Shown one piece after another: positions 20,501 through 30,289 of a stretch of DNA of 64,000 nucleotides. Made by a program: the position numbers and the translations under genes. The stretch comes from Asterias amurensis (taxonomy: Eukaryota > Echinodermata > Asteroidea > Forcipulatida > Asteriidae): assembly GCF_032118995.1 (NCBI RefSeq), contig NC_092661.1, positions 9,672,494 through 9,736,493 on the forward strand. Direction: 5' to 3'. Each line of letters opens with the position of its first letter. Positions within the stretch are counted from its first letter, which is position 1. The notes below the pieces were generated by a model. The model made no database searches. It was given only the letters and a program-made list of their open reading frames with translations, and had not been told where the DNA came from.

Positions 20501-23500
20501 TGTCATGAACAACGTGGATCTGGTGACAAATCAGGGGGTGAGAGTCATTGATTGGAAAAATGTCTAAAACTAGAATCCAAATGGTAAGCCCCGTTCATAC
20601 TTCCCACGAATGCGAAGCAAATTTTGCAGCGATTCTTTCGCAGACGTTGAGTACAAGTCAATAATTTGTTGCAAATTTGTGGCGTTAAGATTCGTATCGC
20701 GTTCGCATGCGCAGCAAGTATGAACCGGGCTTAAGCGGCAGGTTGACAGGATTGATATTGTAAGCTTTTGTAGGCCTGTGAATGGGCCATTGAAAACAAA
20801 AAAAAAACTCATTATTGATTCACATCAATGATAAACAATGTTCTTGTTACTTCTCTCTGTAAGCCACACAAGCTGTATTTACATACATGTAGGTAACGAC
20901 AAGAAGCATCAAGGTGTTTCTGTACCTAGCGTTTACTACAGAGTAGAGTATGAGCCACTCAACCCTGTGAAATCACCAGGAAAGCATTCAGTTAAATTTT
21001 ATTTATAATGGCCTAATTTTTTCACCCAAAGACATTTTTTCAAAACATTATTTCTCTGAGTGAATTTCGTCAGATTAACAGAGATTTTACAGGCCTGTTT
21101 TCGTTACCCCTTGAGTTAAAGGTTGCAAGTAAATGTAGCTTCCCAAGACAGTACTATAAGAACTCAATCAAAGAGCAGGATAGATAAGAGATGAGAGAAC
21201 CTTTGACTTATACTGAGCAAAAGTGAAAAACTCAGCAAAGTTCAAGTTGACTGGTTGAGACCAAAAGAAAGGTTGTGAAGTTTAACCTTTGGGTGCCTTG
21301 ACCGCACCCATTGTTTTTAGCCTTCTTATTTACAATTTGTTAAAAAAAATAGTAACTGTTACAGAATATTTTGTTACAGGGCACTGCTAGGGTTAACATT
21401 GAAAGGAAAACTTTATGTCCAAAACAACATACCATCTTGATAGGTCCGTAGGATTCAAACTCACGACGAAGCTTAGACTCTGATGTGTCGTAGTTCTGCG
21501 AACGAAAGAAAAAGTTATAAAATTTAACAACTGAGCAACTGCCAGGCAAACAAAGTTCTAACCCACAGCCTGGGATTGTAGTCTTGAAAAACAGACGAGG
21601 TCACTTGAGAAATATAACACTCTACATTGTATGAGAGCATTAGGAACTTAACATGAACGGGGCACTGAAGCAAAGAAAGGCGCAGTCTCTGCAACACATG
21701 GTACATCAATCATCATAGCAGTGTCTCCCCATGCACAAGATAGCGTATCCTATTGATACATGCGAGTTTCGAGCCCATACATGCCTATTAGAGCAGACAA
21801 CACACGCAAACAAAAGGTTTTTTTTTTGGAGGGGGGGGCCTTGAGATCACATTCACAAAAATCATCAAGATAACTCTTATTTATAATGTCCCAAAATGCA
21901 TAGTAGGACTTTAATAACCAAAGATATACACCGAAACAATCAGCAGTAGTCCCAGCCAATTTTCTATACCTTTCGCCCGGGTAGTAGTTAAAAAACAGGA
22001 CTCAGAACTGAGAAGTCTCACGAACAACCGATAAATATAATATCCGCGGTAGTAGAATAAAGAAAGACAAACTCTACCTGGCAAGTAGATACACACATGG
22101 TGTTACCGCAAACCAAATATATAATATAATTTATTAAACATTATTCATACTTGGAGCCATATAGGTCTTAAAAAGTGTGGACAGGTTTGTTTAAAAAAAA
22201 AATCAAGATTTCTTTTTTTGTATGCCTAAAATACTTACAACCCTCGCGATGAAAAGCGTCTTGAATGGGTCTCCGATAGTGGCTGCTGCAGGCTCCCCTG
22301 TATAAACAAAGAAAACATTGAATCAGGAATTGCTGGCTAAGGCTACGACTGTTGCTAAGAGTGTTACTAAGGATGTCCTATACTCCAATGCTACTGACAC
22401 GTAAGTATTGAAAGATCAACTGTTGCAGTCGTTCAGAATTTTTCTGGAGTGCCTTGGTTTCAGATGCTGTTCTTGTTATGAGCCAAACCTACTTGCAGGG
22501 CTGTATGCTTCATTTTTGAAAGGGCAAGGGCACCAAGGCATTTTCGTCTTGGTAAAGGGCACCCTATGAGGAAATTGCAAATTTGTACTAGAGCATTTCA
22601 AGGGCACCAAGGCAATGACCAGGGGAAACAGAGGCAATCGCCTTTGTTGCCCCCGTGAAATATCAGCCTGTACTTGTTCTGTTAAGTTTGCCTGTCTGAA
22701 ACCAATATTGTTTTGGGTCTACATAAAGTCGATCCTAATCTTTTTGGTTCGCCGCAACTCTGGCGCGCCTGACTGACACGGGTGTTACATGTAAGTGTTC
22801 TTGTTACTTCTTTCTTTGAACCACACGAGCTGTATTTAAATACATGTACGTAAGAACAAGAAGCATCAAGGTGTTTCTGTACCTAGCGTTTACTACAGAG
22901 TAGAATATTAGCCACTCAACCCTGTGAAATCACCAGGAAAGCATTCATGTATGCGTCACTTGATCAATGTTTAAGTTGCATGGCCTAATTTTTCCAATGA
23001 AAGTCATTTTTTCAAAGAATTATTTCTCTGTATCTGTTTCAAATTGAAATATGCTAAAAAATTGGATATGATCTTTGACTAACCTAGAATTTTATACCTA
23101 TCCGGAATGCTTCATCATATCTTGAACAGTTTGAGAAACTCCTTGAAACCCATTAAGTTTTTATTTCTGTTTTGTTGTTCACATCATTTCGGATCCTTTA
23201 AAGGCCCTTCATAAAATCCAGTTATTTTTTTTAACATACTTGTTAATGAAGCAGACAAAAGAACAAGTAAAACTGCTTATACGTGGAGTCTCTCCTTTTT
23301 TAAACCTAAAAGAGATATCATCAGTGAATAAGCCCAAGTGTGATTGGATAAAAAAACGTGACAAATATGAACCTTAATGTCTTATTTTTTTAATTCCAAC
23401 TTACAGTCTGTGATTGCGGCTTCTGCCTTTGCTCTGTGAGCTTCTTCCTTCTCTTTTCTTTTTCTGTCCTTCTTCTCCTCTTTAGTTTCCACACGGGTTG

Positions 23501-26500
23501 GAGGAGGTGTGTCTTTTGGATCCTGCGCAATCGTGAGTAAAATTCAGACTCCGTAAAAATTAGAACAGGTGTTCACATTCACAACTTAGAATCAAGCTTA
23601 CTGATACTGTCAGTAAGTTGAATACATTTGGGGTATGTCACAACTCTATAAAACAAGCGCCACCATGTTTGTGTGCACTCCTATTCAAATGCTTTATTGT
23701 AGAAAACTAGTTTTGCCGATCCAACTATTTGCCGTCAACTCGCTTGTGTCATTAGCTTTGACCCAAGACGTCCGTGATCAATTCAAACTAAGCACAGTAC
23801 ATAATTCAATATTGATATCGATCATTGACGTCTTGGGCCAAGACTATTCCAAATGCAAGAAAGCGCCTTCTGTTGTACAAGCTCTGTGAAAAAGCAAGAT
23901 GGCAGCCAACGGCTTCACTAATTAGAGATAATTTTGTTCACAAGCAAAAAACTCACATTTTTATAACCGAAATGTAACATAAAAAGTATGAACATTCTCT
24001 TTAAAGGGTCTATGTAATTTTTCGTAACACAAAACACAATGTCCACAGATTTACATTAAACTTACAGTTTGAAGATTATGATAGTAGAAAGCTTTCTTTG
24101 AAATTTTACTTACTGAGGTGCTGTAGTTTTTGGGAAATGAGTCAAACAATCAATTTTCGTCTCAGTTTTAGCATGTAAAAATGTATTTAAAACCAGTTAT
24201 GCTATGGTTTTGGTATAATATCATAACTGGTTAATGGAATTTTACATGCTAAAATAATTTTCGTCTTCCTGAGATGAAAATTATTTTGTGACTTGTTTTA
24301 CTATTTCTCAAAAACTACACAACCTCAGTTAGTAATATTTGAAGGGAAGCTTTCCACTATCATTATCTTCAAACCCTGTAAGTTTATTGTAAATCTGTGG
24401 ACATTTTTAAAAAGTACCCGAATCCTTTAATAAAGGAGTCAGTTAACTCTTTACAGTAATACAGTTGAACTATACCTACAGTGGTGATCTCGAGGCAGTA
24501 CCCCAAAAACATTCGAGCGAGACGAGCGAGGTCGAGTTTTATCGAGTTTTAAGGAGGGCAAATTTTACCCCTCGAAAAGTCAAATCCCTCGCACGCAAAC
24601 GCACGCAAGCCACACGATCCACGTAGCTGTAGAAACTACTGGGAAGCGAGGGGTTTCGAGGAGTCTTCGAGGATCACTGACCCGTAAAGACAAACGTTGA
24701 TCTCTGATTGAAAAATAACACCCAATTGAAGACGGTGCCATACAGCTTCTCTGGGGGGCCTACACAGAAAGGGTTTTGAAATGTGTAACACATCTTTGTT
24801 ACAAAAACGAATGTATTACATTTCCATATTGACAGAACAGGTTTATTTCCCATCCTAGGTTTATGCCCCGTCCCAGGTTTATTTCCCGTCCCAGGTTTAT
24901 TCTCGTCCTGGGTTTATTTTCCGTCCCGGGTTTATTCCCGTCCCAGGTTTATTCCCTTCCTAGGTTTATTTCCCTTCCTTTTTTTTATCCCTTAGCATTT
25001 CCCCGTACCAAGTTTATTTCCCCGACCCAGTTTATTTCCACTTCGGTTTTTTTCTCGGTCCCGTAATAATTATTTCGCCGTCCTGGTTTGTTTTCCCTTT
25101 TTTCTGTCCCTTAATATTTCCATGTCCCGGGTTTATTTCCCGTCTCGGGTTTATTCCCGTCCTAGGTTTATTTCCCGTCCTAGGTTTATTCCCGTCCTAG
25201 GTTTATTTCCCGTCCTAGGTTTATTCCCTCTCCTAGGTTTATTTCCCGTCCTAGGTTTATTTCCCGTCCTAGGTTTATTTCCCGTCCTAGATTTATTTCC
25301 CGTCCTAGTTTTATTTCCCGTCTCGGGTTTATTCCCGCCCTAGGTTTATTTTCACGTCCTAGGTTTATTTCCCGTCCTAGGTTTATTTCCCGTCCTAGGT
25401 TTATTCCCGTCCTAGGTTTATTTCCCTTTCCTTTTTTTTCTCCCTAAGCATCTCCCCGTCCCAGGTTTATTTCCACTTCCAGTTTTTTTTTCTCGTCCCG
25501 TAATAATTATTTCGCCGTCCTGGGTTGTTTCCCCTGTTTTCTTTGTCCCTTAATATTTCCCCGTCCCAGGTATATTTCCCCGTCTCCAAGTTTATTCCCG
25601 TCCTATGTTTATTTCACAGTACCAGGTTCATTTCCCCGTCCCAGGTTTATTCCCCGTCCTATGGTTTATTTTCCCTTCCCGTTTTTTTTTTCTCCCCAAG
25701 CATTTTCCCGTCCCAGGTTTATTTCCCGTCCATTAGGTTTATTTCCCTCTCCTGTTTTTTTTTTTCTCCCTAAGCATCTCCCCGTCCCGGGTTTATTCCC
25801 CCGCCAGGTTTATTCCCGTCCTAGGTTTATTTCCGTCCTAGGTTTATTTCCCCGTCCTAGGTTTATTCCCGTCCAAGGTTTACTTCCCCTTCCCGTTTTT
25901 GTTCTCCCCCCCCCCCCCGTAATATTCCCCCTCCCTTCCGTCTCCCAGGTTAATTCCTACTATACCCAGTTTTTTTTCTCCCCTAGTATTGCACCATCCC
26001 AACCAGCAGAGTCTCAGCAATAAGTGTGGTCAAAAAATGTGGGCAGGCTGCGTACAAAGCAAAAAATGTCGAAGTGTTGTTATACTTTGTATCAAGTTAC
26101 AACAAATGTAACATGTTGTATAAGAACCCCAGTATAATTGCGGCACATCTAAGGGGATTTTTTTTTTTTTTTTTTCCCTTTGATGTCACTCAGGAGTTGT
26201 TGCATGGGGCATTTTGGTGTATTTTGGGTAGATAAATAGATTGAAACAACCCAGGATGGGAAAACAAAAAACTGGGAAGGGGAAATAACCCTTGGGGTGG
26301 GGAGGCATGGGGATATTAATCGACTGAGAAAAACATGGGAAGAACAAATAAAACATGGGACGGGGAAATGAACATGGACGAGGAAATATTAAAGAACAGG
26401 GAAAATATTAATCGACTGAGCGTAAATGGGAAGAAAAAATACACCTGGGAGGGGAAAGGAGCTCTTTTTTATTTACAAATTGTCCCTATATTCTGTATTT

Positions 26501-29500
26501 TAATAATGTCGGCATTATATTTAACAAGTTGACCTCCCCTCTGTTTTATTTTTTCCCATTGTGTGATGTATTCAGTCTTTTAATAATGCCAGCCGGCATT
26601 CGAGTTTTGGGGAACATTTTTTAACAAGTTGATCTTCCCTCTATATATTTTGCCGTCGTGGGATAAATACAGTTCAAAACCTTTTTTATTTACAAAAAAA
26701 AACCTGTCTGTTTATTCGGATTCCGTCTGTTAATAATGTCGGCATTCGAGTATTGGGATCATTTTTTTAACACTGGGGAAGTTGAACTCCCCTGCCGTTG
26801 TGGGATAAATGCAGTTCAAAACTTTTTTATTATTACAAAAAATGTCCGTTTTCCGTCTGTTAACAATGCTGGCATTCGAATGTTATATTTTTGCCGTTTT
26901 GGGATAAACTGCAGTTCAAAACTTTTGTTTTGTTTAAAAAAAAATCCGTATTTCGTCATAAGAATGCCGGCATTTGAGTATTGGGGAACATTTGTTTTTA
27001 CAAGTTAAAAATGTCCGACCTCCTCTGGTTGTATTTTTGCCATTTAGGGATAAACGCAGTTAACAATTGAAGAAGTTTCCCTATCGGGATTTTTTTTCTT
27101 TTTTGATCATCAGAACTGCGTTGTTGTAAGTACTTTATTTGGTATTTGAAAGCAGAGAGGCATTAACAGAACGCTGGCAACCAGTGCCTGGAAGTGTCTT
27201 AAAACCTTTCTGCTTGTGTCCTCTTTTACAATGTCAGACCCAGCAAGGAGCATCGCAGACAATGCACACATGAGGAGATGTTTAGTGAGGCGTAGGTCCG
27301 CCATTGTTTGGCAAATGTTGAGAGATCAGGCTTGTTTGGATGATTCAGCTAACTTGTTTACAAATGTTCACCAATACTCAAATTCCGGCATTATTAAAAG
27401 ACGAATACGGACTTTTCTGTAATAAAAAGAAAAAAGGTCTTTTAAATGCATTTATCACACAACGGCAAAAATATAACAAAAGGATCGAATGCCGGCCAAT
27501 ATTAAAATACCGATATTCTTAATAATAATAAAAAAGTTGTTTACTGAATGTGTCCAACAACGGCAAAAATATACCAGAGGTAAGGTCAGACATTCTGAAC
27601 TTATATTTAAAAAAAAATGTTCTTTTTCGAATTCGCTTCCCTCTTTTATTATTAGTCTGATATACAGTGAATACAAATTATTAAGGATATACCCCTGTAA
27701 TATTTATTTTACTCAAAATGTTCCTTTCAAAACGTTTACCACATCGTGATGTTTACCGGTCGTCACCATGGCGCTGATTTTGCTCTTTAAAAAATATGGA
27801 CTGTGGGACATGATAACAGCTGGACCTCAAAACCATTTAAATAATTGCCATGGATAAAAAAAATAAAAAAACGTGATGCTACCAAAGTCAGCCACTCCAG
27901 GCATCAAAATTCCCTTAGATGTGCCGCACTTGTAGCTACAATCGCAAAAGATACAAAATTGTTATACTATGTTGTAACTTGATACAAAGTATAACAATAC
28001 TTCAACATTTTTGCTTTGTACGCCGCCACTGCTCCCTGTATTGATAGAGATTCCTTATCATTCCAGCCTTTTTATTATGTGCTGGCTGAGCGGACGTTCT
28101 GAGTTCCCAGTCAGGCAACTACGCTGAATCCGAGGTCAGATTTTACGCATGAACGCTCCTCGCAAGAGTGGAATCTATGGGACAAAATGATAGCCCTTGA
28201 ATCTCCCTCGAACTCCCCCGTTCCTCGCTCGCACTCGCTCGCTCCACGCACGCAAAACTCGAGTGTGGTAAACGAGTTGCTTCGAGTGATTTGCGAGTAC
28301 TCGTTCCTCGTATGGGTACTTCCTCGAAATCATCACTGTATTTCGTGGATTTTAAATGTATTGGAGGAGTTGACGGCGAGTTGATGGCATTAAGTGAGTT
28401 GATGGCAAGTAGTAGGACCCATTTTTGCGATGTTCAGACAACTCGTCCATTGGACAACTCGGCCGTTCGGACAACAGCTCAACTGACTTTTTTTTTCAAC
28501 TGTCAGACAACTCAACTTAGGACCAAGACAAGTCGACGGATGGCCGTGACGGGGGCCTCAGCATGGGCGCGCACAGGGCCGGGAAAAGGGGGAGGGATAG
28601 GGTTAAGTTAAGGGTTAGGGTTTCGGTTAGGTTAGGATTTACAGGAAATTCGTGTAAACATGTCAGTAATGGAAGTCGACTGTTCAACCGTCGACTTCTC
28701 TTGGGCATCTGTTGAGTTGTCTCAAAGGCGAGTTGTCTGAACCGTCGAGTTGTCTGAACGATCGAGTTGTCTGAACGATCGAGTTGTCCGAACGGTCGAG
28801 TTGTCCGACGGACGAGTTGTCTGACATCCTTTTTTGCTGATGATGTAACTAAAGCGTTCATTCACCTTTAATACATTTAAATTTCCTTTTAAATCATTGT
28901 CAGTCAGTCGCTGACATTGGCTGACAAAAACGTGTTTGAATCAGTTGAGGAGAAAAAGTCAACTTCCTAAAAATGCTGAAAAACGTTTAAATAAAAACAA
29001 ACATCATTTACTCCTTTAATTCAACCACTGACTTCTCATTTTGTAAACGAATAACAAAACTTTCCACTGTTCCTTTTTTTTCTTGCCACCGTGACCCCTT
29101 TTTCATATAATATAATAAATAAAAAAACATAATGGGGAAAAACGGCTCAGTTTGAGCAAAAAATGATGGCTCCTATATTCACAAATGGCTCAAAAGATTA
29201 GCTCCAAATGAGATGAGCCAGTAACCAGTGGAACTGCACCAACTGAAGGAGTCCGCATTTTTCCAGCAGTGAATAAAATTAAATTTAAAAAACTGAAAAT
29301 ATAATTTACTCAATTGAGAATATGATTAAAATTCCATTTGTAAATCAAGAGTGAAAGAGTGGTGGCAGAAAAACTTGCACTTTTGTACTGTTAAACTACC
29401 CTTCAACTCACCTCAAACAGACGAACATACTCCGACATTCCCATGTAGCCATCGTCTTTTTTCTCGTGCCGTAGTTTGTCGTTCGGCGGCATGAACCGCA

Positions 29501-29555
29501 ACGGGTCGCGTGGGGCAAACAACGCCAACAAATTTGGTGGTAAATACTGCGTCAT
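10780..29555 (-). CDS. SNRNP70: U1 small nuclear ribonucleoprotein 70 kDa (U1-70K), complete coding region
   Basis: Eight coding exons (29555-29412, 23522-23405, 22297-22239, 21495-21433, 20519-20438, 14240-14139, 13618-13528, 11548-10780) join in frame to 475 residues; human U1-70K has 437. The protein holds the U1 snRNA stem-loop I and recruits U1C in the spliceosomal U1 snRNP. The N-terminus [20 protein letters not shown] is nearly that of human. The RRM follows (about residues 104-185) with RNP2 LFIARV and RNP1 RGYAFIEY, then the conserved [20 protein letters not shown] linker. The last exon encodes a roughly 200-residue Arg-Asp/Arg-Gly-Asp tail and an acidic KVKIEG/EVKIKKE end. Compared with human, the tail is almost pure RD and has few RS dipeptides. 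All junctions are GT-AG and phases agree throughout. The RRM intron (14241-20437) has an unusual 5'-splice-site cluster that suggests autoregulation. Confidence 0.98.
11549..13527. other. SNRNP70 last intron: repeats, no gene
   Basis: Contents are a degenerate poly(A) run near 11880-11905, a conserved-looking repeat at 12470-12690 (module AACCCAGTGCACTTATC, shared with 36350-36430 and 43240-43500), the family B MITE at 12699-13089 and a family F copy at 13284-13450. I see no additional exon. Confidence 0.6.
12699..13089. mobile_element. Family B TTAA-flanked long-hairpin MITE, second copy
   Basis: TTAA at both ends, then AGGAACACGTTGCCTTGGAT and its complement. The whole unit is close to palindromic with the same central GGCCATTTATGG hairpin as the 2755-3144 copy. 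Confidence 0.88.
13528..13618 (-). CDS. SNRNP70: SNRNP70 coding exon 7
   Basis: Encodes [20 protein letters not shown] then [10 protein letters not shown]. Acceptor ATCGGTAG, donor GTGAGT, exit phase 2. Confidence 0.95.
13905..14117. mobile_element. Family C MITE, diverged
   Basis: Carries the GTGCATACTTCATGTTACTAAG module, CTTCGCTTACACCGC and CAGAATTCGGC in family order, ending at GGTAAGCAG...GGAATTG. It lies 22 bp from SNRNP70 exon 6. Confidence 0.6.
14139..14240 (-). CDS. SNRNP70: SNRNP70 coding exon 6
   Basis: Encodes (N)[19 protein letters not shown] then [14 protein letters not shown], the last RRM strands and linker. Acceptor TCCGTAG, donor GTAAAG, entry and exit phase 1. Confidence 0.96.
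15585..16938 (-). promoter_or_regulatory. SNRNP70: Cluster of 15 GTAAG 5'-splice-site-like motifs in the SNRNP70 RRM intron
   Basis: On the sense (minus) strand, GTAAG occurs with its lowest base at 15585, 15648, 15701, 15793, 16092, 16129, 16182, 16242, 16303, 16329, 16415, 16518, 16564, 16840 and 16934. That is 15 sites in 1.35 kb, where one or two would be expected by chance. GTGAG sites add to it (15687 and 15961). Five sites share the context GGG-(2-4 nt)-GGTAAGCCC. Established knowledge: human U1-70K is cross-regulated by U1C through an alternative 3' splice site that needs a nearby cluster of 5' splice sites binding U1 snRNP, giving a nonsense-mediated-decay isoform. Inference: this cluster does the same here. 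Confidence 0.65.
15820..17300. other. A-rich, otherwise repeat-poor part of the SNRNP70 RRM intron
   Basis: This 1.5-kb part of the intron shows none of the MITE families that saturate the rest of the window, which is compatible with functional constraint. Between 16940 and 17470, acceptor-like sequences occur on the minus strand (for example a TTTCTGCAG ending at 17452), but none can be chosen with confidence. Confidence 0.4.
18358..18735. mobile_element. Family A MITE
   Basis: Runs from GAAGGCACCGCACACATTTGG to AATTACCAATTAGAGTCCAG then TACCTTTAA. It contains the family hairpin GGCTTCAGGCCTGAAGTC near 18541-18560. Confidence 0.75.
19835..20025. mobile_element. Retroelement 3' tail plus reverse-oriented tRNA-like SINE fragment
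   Basis: 19835-19915 carries CAGCGCCTTGAGTA and GCGCTATATAAG followed by an AT-rich tail, the same 3' end as at 37178-37250. 19935-20020, read on the minus strand, has a tRNA-like A-box/B-box pair around AAGCTCAAATGGTAG and GGTCGCAAGTTC. Confidence 0.5.
20438..20519 (-). CDS. SNRNP70: SNRNP70 coding exon 5 (RNP1)
   Basis: Encodes [20 protein letters not shown] then EHERDMH, with RNP1. Acceptor TCACCAG, donor GTAAGT, exit phase 1. It precedes the intron with the 5'-splice-site cluster. Confidence 0.96.
20583..20740. mobile_element. Short MITE between SNRNP70 exon 5 and exon 4
   Basis: Inverted ends AAGCCCCGTTCATACTTCC and GCAAGTATGAACCGGGCTTA, with inverted ATGCGAAG/CTTCGCAT-like sequence inside. 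Non-coding. Confidence 0.7.
20841..21062. repeat. Interspersed repeat, copy 1 of a pair around exons 3 and 4
   Basis: About 220 bp (module AAGAAGCATCAAGGTGTTTC then CCTAGCGTTTACTACAGAG) recurs in the same orientation at 22798-23030. Family and mechanism are unknown. Confidence 0.75.
21433..21495 (-). CDS. SNRNP70: SNRNP70 coding exon 4
   Basis: Encodes [20 protein letters not shown] and M, close to human [20 protein letters not shown]. Acceptor TTCGCAG, donor GTATGT, phase 0. Confidence 0.96.
21940..22115. repeat. Repeat with GTTTGCGGTAACACC end
   Basis: Contains AGTAGTCCCAGCCAATTTTC, shared with 448-530, and ends CACACATGGTGTTACCGCAA. Relatives lie at 33091-33329 and 53640-53775. Confidence 0.6.
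22239..22297 (-). CDS. SNRNP70: SNRNP70 coding exon 3 (RNP2)
   Basis: Encodes (D)[20 protein letters not shown], the first RRM strand with RNP2. Acceptor TATACAG, donor GTAAGT, exit phase 0. Confidence 0.96.
22497..22672. repeat. Family F repeat
   Basis: Nearly complete: GGCTGTATGCTTCATTTTTG, GGGCAAGGGCACCAAGGCA, GGGCACCCTATGAGGAAA and GGCAATCGCCTTTGTTGCC, ending GAAATATCAGCCTG. Confidence 0.75.
22798..23030. repeat. Interspersed repeat, copy 2 of a pair around exons 3 and 4
   Basis: Direct-orientation relative of 20841-21062, offset 1957 bp. It carries a short indel-rich tail after AGGAAAGCATTCA. Confidence 0.75.
23405..23522 (-). CDS. SNRNP70: SNRNP70 coding exon 2
   Basis: Encodes [20 protein letters not shown] and a charged helix, equivalent to the human [20 protein letters not shown] segment. 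Acceptor GCGCAG, donor GTAAGT, exit phase 1. Confidence 0.96.
24001..24430. mobile_element. TTAA-flanked palindromic MITE (third TTAA family)
   Basis: TTAA then AGGGTCTATG at the left and GAATCCT then TTAA at the right. The whole unit folds back around 24200 (TTTTAGCATGTAAAA with TTTTACATGCTAAAA; AACCAGTTATG with CATAACTGGTT). Non-coding. Confidence 0.8.
24845..25990. repeat. Minisatellite of about 18-bp units with higher-order structure
   Basis: The consensus unit TCCTAGGTTTATTTCCCG is repeated dozens of times. A longer block (CCTTTTTTTTCTCCCTAAGC through TAATAATTATTTCGCCGTCC to CCCTTAATATTTCC) recurs at least at about 24975-25125, 25425-25570 and, in part, 25670-25790. Degenerate inverted units appear at 26270-26450. 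Open frames across it are low-complexity artefacts. Confidence 0.92.
26500..27095. repeat. Degenerate tandem units of about 120-130 bp inside the fold-back element
   Basis: Units share AATAATGTCGGCATTCGAGT, ATTTTTTTAACAAGTTGA and TTGTGGGATAAATGCAGTTC. Inverted partial units recur at 27330-27560. Confidence 0.75.
28412..28840. repeat. Inverted repeat with tandem GACAACTCG units
   Basis: The left end (GATGTTCAGACAACTCGTCC) and the right end (GACGAGTTGTCTGACATCC) are inverted. The right arm has at least five tandem units of about 18 bp (GAGTTGTCTGAACGATC). The centre carries degenerate GGGTTAGGGTTTCGG-like sequence. It abuts the 28340 end of the larger element. Confidence 0.75.
29412..29555 (-). 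CDS. SNRNP70: SNRNP70 coding exon 1
   Basis: Starts at ATG 29555-29553 and encodes [20 protein letters not shown] through MSEYVRLFE, with donor GTGAGT, phase 0. The 5' UTR and promoter lie to the right of 29555 and no in-frame upstream ATG is needed. Confidence 0.96.
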
Positions 29556-30006
29556 TTTTCAATAATTTTCGTCAGAATGGACAATCAAAATGACTGCAAA
29601 ATAATCCTTACCTTTTCCTGACACTACAAAGTTACTTTAAATTTCATTATTTACGGGAAAAAATACCAACTTGTTATTTTAAAGTCATTTTCATTTACTG
29701 ATTTTCTGAGGTCCTTTCTCCACTCAAGAGACGTGTGTAGTGTGGATGCGTGCAACAACCTCGTGCACTTTTCGTTTATAGACTCGTTGTACAGTACAAT
29801 CTACATAGTTGAAATAGGGGACGAGCGAAAGTGTAGATGTCGAGATCGAGGTATTGTAAAGATATGAACCACAAGAGGGCACTGTTTACTATTTCCACGC
29901 GAACTTTTCTTTTTTTCACAAGAGGGCGATGGTTAATACATTTTGTATTTCCACACAATTTTCACAATAAATAAAGTATATGAAGGATAAAAAGCTTTGT
30001 AAACTT

Positions 30007-30012
30007 TTTATT
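30007..30012 (-). promoter_or_regulatory. Candidate poly(A) signal for the 30078-30289 exon
   Basis: AATAAA on the minus strand 66 bp past the TGA. It fits a compact terminal exon. Confidence 0.35.
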
Positions 30013-30077
30013 ATTGGCAAAATATTGCACTAAAAATCAATCTAACGAAAACAATAGCCAGAGAAGTAACGATGTCT

Positions 30078-30289
30078 TCAAATGGCCTTTAAATAGCTTG
30101 AACAAAAGTGTACCACACACTGCCTTGGGTATATTCCTGTGGTAATCCTCCCATGTTCAACCCCACTGGGGTAGTCTCCTTTGATGAGGCTCTCCTTAGG
30201 TGGTCTCCGTGGGTATGACATGTAAGATGTGTAAGGGACAGAATGCGTCTTTGTAGGTTTTTCCGCAGGGGAGGAGGGGGAGGCCGGTT
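30078..30289 (-). CDS. Putative terminal coding exon of an unidentified minus-strand gene
   Basis: An acceptor-like TTTATTTTTAAG precedes 30289. The frame then stays open for 70 codons (PASPSSPAEKPTKTHSVPYT, SYMSYPRRPPKESLIKGDYP, SGVEHGRITTGIYPRQ and so on) to TGA at 30080-30078. A minus-strand AATAAA lies 66 bp further (30012-30007). The composition is protein-like and not repeat-like. An in-frame TAA directly upstream of the acceptor means an earlier exon would be required; none was found between here and SOBP. I do not recognise the family. It could also be a chance open frame. Confidence 0.42.

Larger units (their letters stand above)
24477..28340. mobile_element. 3.9-kb fold-back element with TA target duplication and embedded minisatellite
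   Basis: The ends are TA-CAGTGGTGATCTCGAGG and, inverted at 28340, TA-CAGTGATGATTTCGAGG. The arms continue as diverged GAGCGAG/CTCGCTC-rich sequence (24477-24660 and about 28190-28340). Further inside, 26030-26160 and 27890-28030 are inverted copies (TTGTTATACTTTGTATCAAG module), as are parts of 26500-27090 and 27330-27700 (GGCATTCGAGTATTGGG / AACGGCAAAAATATA). No transposase was found. TA duplication plus a CAGTG terminus fits a Tc1/mariner-like, non-autonomous element. The left half is longer than the right chiefly because of the minisatellite. It occupies SNRNP70 intron 1. Confidence 0.7.

Noticed and set aside
24863-26023. Plus-strand open frames of FPVLGLFP-type repeats
   Set aside because: Translation of the 18-bp minisatellite; no start context, splice sites or non-repeat domains.
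28600-28640. Telomere-like GGGTTAGGGTTTCGG
   Set aside because: Only two or three irregular units at the centre of an inverted repeat; not a telomeric tract.
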